Shown: positions 7,809 through 13,604 of the stretch, piece by piece
Layout: each line of letters opens with the position of its first letter
How positions within the stretch are numbered: the first letter of the stretch is position 1
Source: Pseudomonadota bacterium
Lineage (GTDB): Bacteria; Pseudomonadota; Gammaproteobacteria; Enterobacterales; Enterobacteriaceae
DNA: 13,604 bases
NCBI GenBank assembly: GCA_023454395.1
Contig: JAEYFY010000313.1
Span: 1 to 13,604 of the forward strand
Reading direction: 5' to 3'
Made by a program: the position numbers and the translations under genes
The notes under the pieces: generated by a model
The model's input: the letters and a program-made list of their open reading frames with translations, nothing else
What the model was told of the DNA's origin: nothing
Databases searched by the model: none

Positions 7809-9350
7809 TTATGCTTTCGCTTTTGGCATTTGAGATACTAATGAGAGATCCACATCCATTCCTTCCACTTGGAAGTGTGGAACGGCATACAGTTTTACTC
7901 TGAAAAAGCCCGGATTATCTTCAATATCTTCCACTACCACTTTTGCATCACGAAGTGGATGAGAAGCTTGTAAATCATCACTTGGATCGGTCATTTCGGT
8001 CACTAAACTACGAACCCAATTATTTAACTCAAGCTCTAATAAGCGGCGATCTTTTGTGGTACCAATATTTTCACGCTGAATTAATTTCAGATAATGAGCA
8101 ATTCGCGAAAGGAGGAAAATATAAGGTAAACGCGCATTGATACGGCTATTAGCTGTTGCATCTGCCGTTTCATAAATAGCTGGTTTTTGTGCCGAATTTG
8201 CAGAGAAGAAACAAGAGTAATCGCGGTTTTTATAGTAAGACAACGGAATAAAACCGAGATTGGCAAATTCAAATTCTCGTGTTTCAGGGATCATCACTTC
8301 AGATGGAATTTTGACCTGACTTCCTATGCCTAAATCATAAAGGTGAATCGGCAAATCTTTTACAGCACCGCCAGCTTGAGGTCCTCGAATTTGTACACAC
8401 CAGCCATTGTTAATAAAGCTTTTAACCATATTGGCAGCAAAAGCAAAGGTTGCATTTGTCCACAAATATTTCTCATGGTCTGGACCTTTGACTTCTTCAA
8501 TATAATTAAAACTACGCACAGGAATGGTGTCTGGACCATAAGGAAGGCGCCCTAAAACGCGAGGCATCGTTAAACCAATATAACGGGCATCGTCAGAATC
8601 GCGGAAAGATTTCCATTTGATATATTCAGCGCGGTCAAAGTAGTTGCTGATGTCCTTAATAGCCGCCACTTCTTCCATCGAGTCTTTACCAAAAAATGCA
8701 GGACCAACCGAGCCAACAAATGGCATGTGGGCTGATGCTGATATTTTTGCGATATTTCGTAAAAGTGCGATATCTTGAGGACTACGATCAAACTCATAGT
8801 TAGAGATAATAGCGGCAATAGGTTCGCCACCTGGGGTGTCATATTCTTCAATATAAGTGTGGTGATAAAGACCACTTTGGATAGTTTCTGGGCAATCTTC
8901 GAAATCTTGTCGTAAATCGTTTTTTGCAATATCCAGAAGTTCAATTTTTACGTTTTGGCGAAAATCTGTGCGATCAACTAAGAATTTTAATCCACGCCAT
9001 GCTGATTCAATTTTTTGGAACTCTGCGTGATGCATGACTTCATCAAGCTGTTCACTAATTTGTTTATCTAAATCAGCAATATGATGGTCAAGCAGATTCC
9101 TATCTAAACGTTCAACTTTTTGACCCGAAAATTTCAAGCGATCGAGAAAAACTTGAACAGCAACAGTAACGCGTTCATTTGCTGTTGTATCTGCTAGAGC
9201 GCTATTGTCTTGGAAGATATTAATATCACTTATCTGAGAAACAGGAGTGAGGTTAATTTTTTCAAATAATGAGGCGTAAACACCACTATTGGCAGGTTCA
9301 TCAAGTACAGTTGTTGTACTTTTTGAAATATTTTCGCTATTCACTGACAT
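7809..9350 (-). CDS. tssC: T6SS contractile sheath large subunit TssC (VipB)
   Basis: TssC pairs with TssB to form the contractile sheath around the Hcp tube. The protein is 513 residues from the chosen start. Family-typical stretches include A-W-R-G-L-K-F-L-V-D-R-T, the Y-D-T-P-G-G-E-P-I segment, the W-C-V-Q-I-R-G-P-Q-A-G-G-A-V segment and the C-terminal F-R-V-K-L-Y-A-V-P-H-F-Q-V-E-G-M-D. I prefer the ATG at 9350 over the one two codons upstream at 9356: the only Shine-Dalgarno core, AGGA, lies 8 bases before 9350 but just 2 bases before 9356. It lies 29 bases after tssB and 12 before tssK, in the same operon. Confidence 0.97.
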   Translation of the reverse strand: MSVNSENISKSTTTVLDEPANSGVYASLFEKINLTPVSQISDINIFQDNSALADTTANERVTVAVQVFLDRLKFSGQKVERLDRNLLDHHIADLDKQISEQLDEVMHHAEFQKIESAWRGLKFLVDRTDFRQNVKIELLDIAKNDLRQDFEDCPETIQSGLYHHTYIEEYDTPGGEPIAAIISNYEFDRSPQDIALLRNIAKISASAHMPFVGSVGPAFFGKDSMEEVAAIKDISNYFDRAEYIKWKSFRDSDDARYIGLTMPRVLGRLPYGPDTIPVRSFNYIEEVKGPDHEKYLWTNATFAFAANMVKSFINNGWCVQIRGPQAGGAVKDLPIHLYDLGIGSQVKIPSEVMIPETREFEFANLGFIPLSYYKNRDYSCFFSANSAQKPAIYETADATANSRINARLPYIFLLSRIAHYLKLIQRENIGTTKDRRLLELELNNWVRSLVTEMTDPSDDLQASHPLRDAKVVVEDIEDNPGFFRVKLYAVPHFQVEGMDVDLSLVSQMPKAKA

Positions 9351-9379
9351 AAGCATAATCCTGTAATGATAAAATCCAA

Positions 9380-9877
9380 TTAGTCTTTTTTCGGTGCGAG
9401 TTGAGATAGCTCTTCGCGTAGTTCATCACTTAATGCAGGATCTTTAAGGATATTTTCGAGTTCACGGCGAAAAGTGATGTTATCAAGAAGGTTAGATTTC
9501 AAGTCACGTAAGAGATTACGCATTGCTAACATGGCGCGAAGTTGTGGTATTTGGCGAGCAACTTGCTCTGGTTCAAAATCAGCCATTTCTTTAAATGTCA
9601 GATTAATACTCTCTTCGCTACCATCGTTTGCTAATGTATTTTTTACGGTAAGATTGACTGACGGAGAAAATTCAGTGAGAACACTATTGAAGTTATTTTT
9701 ATTGATATTGACCTTTTCTCTTTCTGAAAGAATACGTTTATCTTTTCCGTTGCTGTAGTCACCAATAGCCAATAGTTTTAAAGGCAATTCTACTTTTTTC
9801 TGTGCGCCACCTGTATGTAAGTCGAGCTTTATATTTACCCGAGCTTTAGGCACTTCATTTTGAAAACTATCTGACAT
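9380..9877 (-). CDS. tssB: T6SS contractile sheath small subunit TssB (VipA)
   Basis: This 165-residue protein is the usual length for TssB, the partner of TssC in the sheath. The N-terminal V-P-K-A-R-V-N-I-K-L-D-L-H-T-G-G-A segment, the L-P-L-K-L-L-A-I-G-D-Y stretch and the conserved C-terminal helix (A-M-R-N-L-L-R-D-L-K-S-N-L-L-D-N) are all present. The ATG at 9877 follows AAGGA. It is the first gene of the operon and follows a long AT-rich upstream region with a promoter at about 9973-10001. Confidence 0.97.
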   Translation of the reverse strand: MSDSFQNEVPKARVNIKLDLHTGGAQKKVELPLKLLAIGDYSNGKDKRILSEREKVNINKNNFNSVLTEFSPSVNLTVKNTLANDGSEESINLTFKEMADFEPEQVARQIPQLRAMLAMRNLLRDLKSNLLDNITFRRELENILKDPALSDELREELSQLAPKKD

Positions 9878-9911
9878 AATAAAATCCTTGTATTAAAACG
9901 AATAAAGGATC

Positions 9912-9950
9912 TCTTGAAAGTGGAAATAATAATGAATTTCACCATCAAGA
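9912..9950 (-). promoter_or_regulatory. imperfect hairpin in the tssB leader
   Basis: TCTTGA (9912-9917) pairs with TCAAGA (9945-9950), GTG (9920-9922) with CAC (9940-9942), and AAAT (9924-9927) with ATTT (9936-9939), around an eight-base loop. The result is a 39-base stem-loop in the predicted 5' leader, 34 bases before the tssB start. It could affect mRNA stability or translation; no known riboswitch is recognised. Confidence 0.35.
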
Positions 9951-9972
9951 AATTTACCTTAAGTCACACCTC

Positions 9973-10001
9973 CTTATATTGAATAAAATTAAATAAATCA
10001 A
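9973..10001 (-). promoter_or_regulatory. sigma70-like promoter of the tssBCKL-hcp operon
   Basis: On the minus strand TTGATT (10001-9996) and TATAAG (9978-9973) are separated by exactly 17 bases. Predicted transcription starts near 9966, giving a leader of about 89 bases before tssB. The GGAGG just after the -10 then falls at the transcription start and is not a ribosome binding site. Confidence 0.55.
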
Positions 10002-10019
10002 TTTATCTTAATGTTTTTA

Positions 10020-10031
10020 AGAGATATCTCT
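10020..10031. promoter_or_regulatory. 12-base perfect palindrome upstream of the tss promoter
   Basis: AGAGATATCTCT is a perfect palindrome centred about 60 bases upstream of the predicted tss transcription start, a usual place for an activator. The half AGAGATAT recurs at about 10074-10081. The binding protein is unknown. Confidence 0.35.
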
Positions 10032-10426
10032 AAAATTAAAAGAAAATGGAAAGAAAAAATTTCAGGGATAATTAGAGATATATTCCAAATAAATACCATA
10101 ATTTGATGTTTATTTTAGATATTATATTGATTGCGAATGGTGTTTTTCTATTTTTAGTTGTTTTTATTTATTTGTTCAGTATATATACATAGTAATTATT
10201 CTTATTGATATTTTTAGTTACAATCAGTGCGTGTTATTAATTGGCGTATCGGATGATGAGAGAATAGAAACAAAGTAATAACTCTCTTTAAACCTTAAAC
10301 TTTAATATCTGCATTTCTAAGTATTAATTATTAAGTGAATTAAGAGCTATTTAACTTTCTTTCATTCTTTTTTTGGTTAATTAATGGTGTGATTTTATAA
10401 ATATTTTGATTAAATCAGAAGAAAAA

Positions 10427-10440
10427 CAGATAAAACTGTT
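10427..10440. promoter_or_regulatory. operator copy O4 (ACAG-N6-CTGT) past the repressor gene
   Basis: ACAGATAAAACTGT is identical over 14 bases to operator O1 in the repressor promoter region. Flanking bases extend the dyad to AAAAACAG/CTGTTTTT, which is also a weak hairpin with T-runs on both strands, so it may double as a terminator for the repressor gene. A few bases on, GATAAACCCC resembles part of O2. Confidence 0.55.
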
Positions 10441-10454
10441 TTTTGAGATAAACC

Positions 10455-10480
10455 CCAATAATATAGCTAGTTATTATTGG
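10455..10480 (-). terminator. hairpin after the repressor gene, possible terminator
   Basis: A nine-base perfect stem, CCAATAATA pairing with TATTATTGG around an eight-base loop, lies 22 bases after the repressor stop. It is AT-rich and has only a weak T-tract on the minus strand, so its terminator role is uncertain; the next dyad (10422-10443) could complete termination. Confidence 0.35.
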
Positions 10481-10502
10481 AGTTATTTTGGGGGAATAAT
10501 CG

Positions 10503-11135
10503 TTATCGTTTACGACGATAAATACGATGCTCAATCATCGTACCAATGATCATTAATGGCGTGTTTTCACTGCTAAGTGTTGGATAATCACTATTTAATG
10601 GCACAAGTTCAAAATGTTCATTGCCATTAGCATCAATACGAGTTGGTCTGTATTTCTTAAATGTTGCTTCTCTTTCATTATTAGCAGCAACAATAAATTC
10701 ACCCGGATGTGGTTTTATCTCAGGATCGACAATGATTACATCTCCTGATTTAAAATCAGGTTCCATTGAGTCACCTTCTATTTTTAATGCAAAAGCACTT
10801 TGTGAAAGCGCTTGATCTGTCAGAATATACTCAAATTCACCATCACAATCCGTAATCGGAACACTATGTACTAAGTTTCCCGCTTGAACGTAGCTTATTA
10901 GTGGTAATTTTTTCGTGTTGATATCATGAATAGGTTGTATGTTATCTCCCATCATTAACCAACCCGCATCACACTCTAAAGCTCTTGCAATGCTAATAAT
11001 ATTACGAGGTTTCTTTGTGGAGCCATCTTCTATTGAAGCCCAAGATTGTTGTCTGATACCCGCTTTTTCAGCTGCTTCAGTCTGAGTAAGCCCCAAGGCG
11101 TCTCTTCTGGTTTTAACTCTATGTGCAAGACTCAT
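10503..11135 (-). CDS. CI/434-type repressor with LexA-like self-cleavage (S24) domain
   Basis: This 210-residue protein joins an N-terminal XRE helix-turn-helix (about 5-62) to a C-terminal LexA-like peptidase domain (about 78-205). The recognition helix carries Gln29-Gln30-Ser31, and the whole N-terminus resembles phage 434 repressor, whose two glutamines read ACA at operator ends. Cleavage residues are complete: a likely Ala85-Gly86 cleavage bond in V-Q-A-G-N, nucleophile Ser123 in GDSM and Lys160 in A-T-F-K-K, with the Ser-Lys spacing of 37 seen in LexA. It should therefore be inactivated by RecA filaments after DNA damage. AGGAGG precedes the ATG at 11135. Three matching operators lie directly upstream, so it probably represses itself and the divergent PLD gene. 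No integrase, Cro or other phage gene is nearby. The direct target range is inferred. Confidence 0.93.
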   Translation of the reverse strand: MSLAHRVKTRRDALGLTQTEAAEKAGIRQQSWASIEDGSTKKPRNIISIARALECDAGWLMMGDNIQPIHDINTKKLPLISYVQAGNLVHSVPITDCDGEFEYILTDQALSQSAFALKIEGDSMEPDFKSGDVIIVDPEIKPHPGEFIVAANNEREATFKKYRPTRIDANGNEHFELVPLNSDYPTLSSENTPLMIIGTMIEHRIYRRKR

Positions 11136-11151
11136 GTTTCCTCCTATTAAA

Positions 11152-11179
11152 ATAATACAGATAAAACTGTATTTGACAA
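11152..11179 (-). promoter_or_regulatory. repressor gene promoter (PRM-like)
   Basis: On the minus strand TTGTCA (11179-11174) and TATTAT (11157-11152) are separated by 16 bases; each matches consensus at five of six positions. Operator O1 fills the spacer, which predicts autorepression. The predicted leader is only about 10 bases and includes the ribosome binding site. Confidence 0.65.
11157..11170. promoter_or_regulatory. operator O1
   Basis: ACAGATAAAACTGT is an ACAG-N6-CTGT dyad in the spacer of the repressor promoter. It has the same length and outer-base pattern as phage 434 operators (ACAA-N6-TTGT). Confidence 0.75.
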
Positions 11180-11201
11180 ACAGATAAACCTGTTATTTAA
11201 T
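11173..11201 (+). promoter_or_regulatory. strong promoter toward the PLD gene (PR-like)
   Basis: A perfect TTGACA (11173-11178) and TTTAAT (11196-11201, five of six) are separated by exactly 17 bases. The -35 overlaps that of the opposite promoter. O2 lies in the spacer and O3 covers the predicted start near 11208, so repressor binding should shut it off. It points to the PLD gene 390 bases away with no other large gene between. Confidence 0.75.
11180..11193. promoter_or_regulatory. operator O2
   Basis: ACAGATAAACCTGT starts 23 bases after O1 and lies in the spacer of the plus-strand promoter. A protein bound here would block that promoter. Confidence 0.75.
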
Positions 11202-11205
11202 ACAG
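11190..11205. promoter_or_regulatory. LexA-box-like sequence between O2 and O3
   Basis: CTGTTATTTAATACAG matches the enterobacterial SOS box pattern CTGT-N8-ACAG with an all-AT centre, and covers the -10 of the plus-strand promoter. It is formed by the facing halves of O2 and O3, so it may be a true LexA site or a by-product of the operator spacing. Confidence 0.4.
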
Positions 11206-11215
11206 CTATACCTGT
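11202..11215. promoter_or_regulatory. operator O3
   Basis: ACAGCTATACCTGT starts 22 bases after O2 and covers the predicted start of the plus-strand transcript. It is the most divergent of the four copies in its centre. Confidence 0.7.
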
Positions 11216-11424
11216 TAAATAATTTATATAAAAAAGACCAAATCAATAAATGATAATTTATAAGGGGGCATTTATAGGCTAATAAATATCGATGTAACTA
11301 GTTTTGTAGATTAATAATAACTATTGTTTATTGTTAGTGGTCTATTTTAAATAAGAATAGTTTTATTATTAATGATACCTAAAATATAAAATTCTGGTTT
11401 GATCTTTTTAAGCGCAAGGAGGTG

Positions 11425-11520
11425 GTGAATGTTATATGGAAATCATTAGATTTATATCAAATTATCATATGTCTGGTAAGTAATGTTTTTATAGGAATGA
11501 AAACATTCTATCTATATTAA
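11425..11520 (+). CDS. possible 31-residue hydrophobic leader peptide
   Basis: AAGGAGGTG (11416-11424), a perfect Shine-Dalgarno sequence, is followed by a GTG at 11425 that opens 31 codons ending in TAA. The peptide has a hydrophobic middle (Y-Q-I-I-I-C-L-V). The spacing suits the ATG at 11429 better, but that frame gives only six codons; a third frame from the ATG at 11436 gives 15 codons. I cannot tell which, if any, is translated. It may be a leader that tunes PLD expression. Confidence 0.25.
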   Translation: MNVIWKSLDLYQIIICLVSNVFIGMKTFYLY

Positions 11521-11531
11521 TTGAAGCGCTA

Positions 11532-11557
11532 ATTATTTAAATGTTTATTTAAATAAT
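11532..11557 (+). repeat. AT-only perfect inverted repeat before the PLD gene
   Basis: ATTATTTAAAT and ATTTAAATAAT form a perfect 11-base inverted repeat around a GTTT loop, 33 bases before the PLD ATG. It is too AT-rich to be a good terminator and may be a protein-binding site or an mRNA fold near the ribosome binding site. Confidence 0.45.
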
Positions 11558-11590
11558 ATGGACGCCCTGTCTGTAAAATAAAGGAATATT

Positions 11591-13297
11591 ATGAAACTTA
11601 TTGATGGATTAAAAACAGAATTAAAAGGTTTCTTCAATGAAACCTCTGAAAATAACTATGTGAAGATTTTTGATACACCCCATGTATGGGGAATGCCATT
11701 TGGTAAAGAAATTATGCCAAAAGCGATAGAGCGTGAGGCTGAATTTGAACAAGCCATTACATCTATCTTAGATAAGATGCTGTATCGCTGTGATATTTCA
11801 TCTCTTAATGCCCCTGATGAAGAGTGGCGTAAAATTATTCTTGCTGCAATTGATAAATCTTTTTCTGAAAAGAAAGGGCGTAAAGAACGTACGCAAATTC
11901 GATTTTTATTTGCACAAACACCAACTGTTTTATTAAACGGTATTAAATACTATTTTAGTGGAACACCTGAATATCTGGCATTGAAAAAAGATCTTATTGA
12001 ATTGATTAAAGAGCGCGGGAAATATTGGGAATGTATTCCAGATATTTGGATTGGTCGCTTTTACCGTATTATTGATGGCTTAAAAGTCTCTTTAGAAAAA
12101 AAAGTACTACCAGAAGATTTTATTTCTGAATTAGATACTCGAATGACATGGAACCATACAAAAATTATTGCTGTTGATGGCAGTGAAGCTTTTGTTGGTG
12201 GTCATAATTTAAATATGGATCTATTTAAAAGCTATCCGCCAGTTCATGATGTTTCAGTTAAAGTTATTGGTGAGTCTGCACTTCATTCGCAACTATTTTT
12301 AAATAATATGTGGGATGTAGGTGATGACTTAATTTCAAAAGAATACTTTGATAGTAAAAAAAATGAGTGGGTTGCTAAAAAAGCAAGTTATCGTATTGCC
12401 GACCCGTTAACGAAGAAAAGTATTCTAAAAGAAATTAAAAAAATAAACGAAGAAAACTTAGCTAAATCACCTGATGAAGGCTTTTTTAAAACAGACCGTA
12501 TTTTATCAGTAGGAAAATATTGGCAAGGGGCTGATATGCGAGTTGATTATAAGAAAGGTTCCGAGAAAATGAAGGAATATCTTATAAAAAATGCTAAGAA
12601 AAAAATTCGTATGTCTCAACAAGATGTTGTGAGTGCATGGAAGAAAAAATGGAAAGATCACCCCGTCTGTCATTGGATTATTGATGCATTATTAAAAAAT
12701 CCAGAGCTAGAAGTTGAAATTGTAGTTTCACCATTAGATGCTGCTGCTGGTGCCAATGGCGACCAATATTCATTTGGCTCAGGTGCGCAAAGAACCTTTG
12801 AATTATTTAAATATTATCTGACTCATGATGTTGATACAGATGCCGTTATTCCTGATCCTGATAAAATTCGTGAATCAGCGTTGCGTCGTATTAAAATTGC
12901 GCCATTCTTTTTTACCGATAAAGTACCAAAAGCACTGCAAACGGAAGGTAAAACATATAAATGGCCAGATGCAGATGAATCATCTTATACCGCTACATTA
13001 AAAGAAGCACCACTGAGCGAAGATCCACCAAAACAAGGCGATATTGGGCACCCATTCTGGTCATTGGTTAATGCGAGTGGTATTTATCCTAAAGTTGCTC
13101 CTGCACCGGGGAACCATGCAAAAGTGACTATTATTGATGATGAATTGTATATTGTTGGTTCAGATAATATGTACCCAGGGTATTTGTCAGAATTTAACTA
13201 TCTTGTTGAAGGTGAAGAAGCCGTTAGCACCTTTATTAAAGAATATTGGGATAAATTGTGGCACTACTCCGAGCCTCATGCATTTAAACAAAAATAA
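11591..13297 (+). CDS. phospholipase D-like protein with two HKD motifs (candidate toxin)
   Basis: This 568-residue protein belongs to the phospholipase D superfamily, whose members cleave or transfer phosphodiester bonds, usually in phospholipids. Both catalytic H-x-K-x4-D motifs are complete: HTKIIAVD (His189, Lys191, Asp196), followed by GGHNLN, and HAKVTIID (His509, Lys511, Asp516), followed by VGSDN. No signal peptide or transmembrane segment is seen, so export would need a dedicated route, such as the adjacent T6SS (as for Tle5-type effectors), or cell lysis. Size and the single-chain two-HKD layout also suit the Yersinia murine toxin type of PLD; I could not align them. AAGGA precedes the ATG. 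The gene is divergent from the self-cleaving repressor and lies under its operators. No adjacent immunity gene is visible. The catalytic class is secure; substrate and secretion are not. Confidence 0.9.
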   Translation: MKLIDGLKTELKGFFNETSENNYVKIFDTPHVWGMPFGKEIMPKAIEREAEFEQAITSILDKMLYRCDISSLNAPDEEWRKIILAAIDKSFSEKKGRKERTQIRFLFAQTPTVLLNGIKYYFSGTPEYLALKKDLIELIKERGKYWECIPDIWIGRFYRIIDGLKVSLEKKVLPEDFISELDTRMTWNHTKIIAVDGSEAFVGGHNLNMDLFKSYPPVHDVSVKVIGESALHSQLFLNNMWDVGDDLISKEYFDSKKNEWVAKKASYRIADPLTKKSILKEIKKINEENLAKSPDEGFFKTDRILSVGKYWQGADMRVDYKKGSEKMKEYLIKNAKKKIRMSQQDVVSAWKKKWKDHPVCHWIIDALLKNPELEVEIVVSPLDAAAGANGDQYSFGSGAQRTFELFKYYLTHDVDTDAVIPDPDKIRESALRRIKIAPFFFTDKVPKALQTEGKTYKWPDADESSYTATLKEAPLSEDPPKQGDIGHPFWSLVNASGIYPKVAPAPGNHAKVTIIDDELYIVGSDNMYPGYLSEFNYLVEGEEAVSTFIKEYWDKLWHYSEPHAFKQK

Positions 13298-13333
13298 TTT
13301 CTGTATATTAATTTATCGTTATTCAAAGTGAAA

Positions 13334-13362
13334 ATATAAAGGGGAGTTAATCCCCTTTATAT
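13334..13362. terminator. hairpin between the convergent PLD and DJ-1 genes
   Basis: A 12-base perfect stem (13334-13345 with 13351-13362, core AAAGGGGA/TCCCCTTT) around a GTTAA loop lies between two gene ends. It is placed to terminate transcription from both sides, though the T-tracts are short. Confidence 0.75.
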
Positions 13363-13383
13363 CGTTAATAATAATTAATTTAG

Positions 13384-13604
13384 CTATTTTAGGTAATCTA
13401 ACGGCCAGTGTTTGAAATAAATATGATTAGCTTGCCAGTCTACTTTTTCTGTATTGTCGCTTAATAAATGGCGAGCTACCGTAAAGGCAAATTCAAAACT
13501 CACACCTAATCCTTTTGCACTGATAAACTTTCCATCAACAACAACATCTTGATCAAGATAATGACCATCATCGTATTTATCTGCTAATTTATCGCCAGTA
13601 CTGT
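13384..13604 (-). CDS. DJ-1/PfpI family protein, C-terminal part (5' end cut by window edge)
   Basis: Seventy-two residues and a TAG stop are visible. The segment D-Q-D-V-V-V-D-G-K-F-I-S-A-K-G followed by S-F-E-F-A-F-T-V-A-R-H-L-L is the usual end of DJ-1/PfpI proteins (ThiJ/YajL type), where a strand leads to a conserved glycine and a helix with Phe-Ala. This superfamily includes deglycase-like, protease and chaperone-like members; the catalytic cysteine would lie outside the window, so no activity can be assigned. It is convergent with the PLD gene and has no obvious link to T6SS. Confidence 0.75.
   Translation of the reverse strand, partial: STGDKLADKYDDGHYLDQDVVVDGKFISAKGLGVSFEFAFTVARHLLSDNTEKVDWQANHIYFKHWPLDYLK

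Larger units (their letters stand above)
9878..10502. other. 625-base AT-rich non-coding region between tssB and the repressor gene
   Basis: I found no convincing gene on either strand. The region is much more AT-rich than the flanking genes, with many A/T runs, which is compatible with binding by H-NS-like silencers. It contains the tss promoter, the palindrome, the leader hairpin, an operator copy at 10427-10440 and a hairpin at 10455-10480. Confidence 0.6.
11216..11590 (+). other. long AT-rich leader of the PLD transcript
   Basis: These 375 bases lie between the switch region and the PLD start. No Cro-like or other clear gene is visible. The stretch contains a perfect Shine-Dalgarno sequence with very short reading frames (about 11416-11520) and an AT-only hairpin at 11532-11557. 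Confidence 0.55.

Noticed and set aside
8570..8944. 124-codon minus-strand frame inside tssC
   Set aside because: It is a frame-shifted shadow of the well-conserved tssC coding sequence.
9878..9975. Perfect GGAGGTG on the minus strand read as a ribosome binding site of a leader gene before tssB
   Set aside because: The bases coincide with the -10 end and start region of a good promoter, and the frames after it are either three codons long or start too far away.
10422..10443. AAAAACAG/CTGTTTTT dyad as a simple terminator only
   Set aside because: The exact 14-base identity to operator O1 makes an operator the better primary reading, though terminator function is not excluded.
10503..13297. 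Repressor-PLD region as part of an intact prophage
   Set aside because: No integrase, Cro, replication, structural or lysis gene is present, and T6SS and DJ-1 genes flank it closely.
1..13604. tRNA, rRNA, CRISPR array or insertion sequence
   Set aside because: No cloverleaf-like sequence, regular spaced repeats, transposase frame or terminal repeats were seen apart from the ERIC elements.

Overview
The window looks like chromosome of an AT-rich enterobacterium of the Proteus/Providencia group, most likely Proteus. The evidence is low GC with AT-rich codon use, an ERIC-type repeat, and the gene order of a type VI secretion system (T6SS) typical of that group. This assignment comes from reading the sequence; no database was searched.

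Positions 1-9877, all on the minus strand, carry part of a T6SS locus. In transcription order it holds tssB and tssC (contractile sheath), tssK (baseplate adaptor), tssL (DotU-type inner-membrane protein), a membrane protein with an OmpA-type peptidoglycan-binding end, hcp (inner tube), then an intrinsic terminator and an ERIC repeat, then clpV/tssH (sheath-recycling AAA+ ATPase) and a DUF3304-type membrane-anchored protein cut by the window edge. Junctions from tssB to hcp are tight (1-4 base overlaps or gaps of 12-29 bases), so this is one operon. The hcp terminator probably lets hcp be made in excess of clpV. TssA, TssE, TssF, TssG, TssJ, TssM and VgrG are not in the window and presumably lie beyond its left edge.

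Positions 9878-10502 form a 625-base, very AT-rich non-coding stretch upstream of tssB. It holds a good sigma70-like promoter for the T6SS operon, a 12-base perfect palindrome placed like an activator site, and a 39-base imperfect hairpin in the tssB leader.

Positions 10427-13297 hold the most interesting unit. A CI/434-type repressor with a LexA-like self-cleavage domain (minus strand, 10503-11135) faces a gene for a two-HKD phospholipase D-like protein (plus strand, 11591-13297). Between them are three evenly spaced 14-base operators of form ACAG-N6-CTGT, interleaved with two back-to-back promoters that share a -35 region. This has the layout of a lambdoid immunity switch, but there is no Cro: the lytic-side promoter points at the PLD gene through a leader of about 380 bases. 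A fourth, identical operator lies just past the 3' end of the repressor gene, on the T6SS side. The sequence suggests a DNA-damage-inducible PLD toxin next to, and possibly linked to, the T6SS.

The right end (13384-13604, minus strand) is the C-terminal part of a DJ-1/PfpI-family protein, convergent with the PLD gene and separated from it by a strong hairpin.
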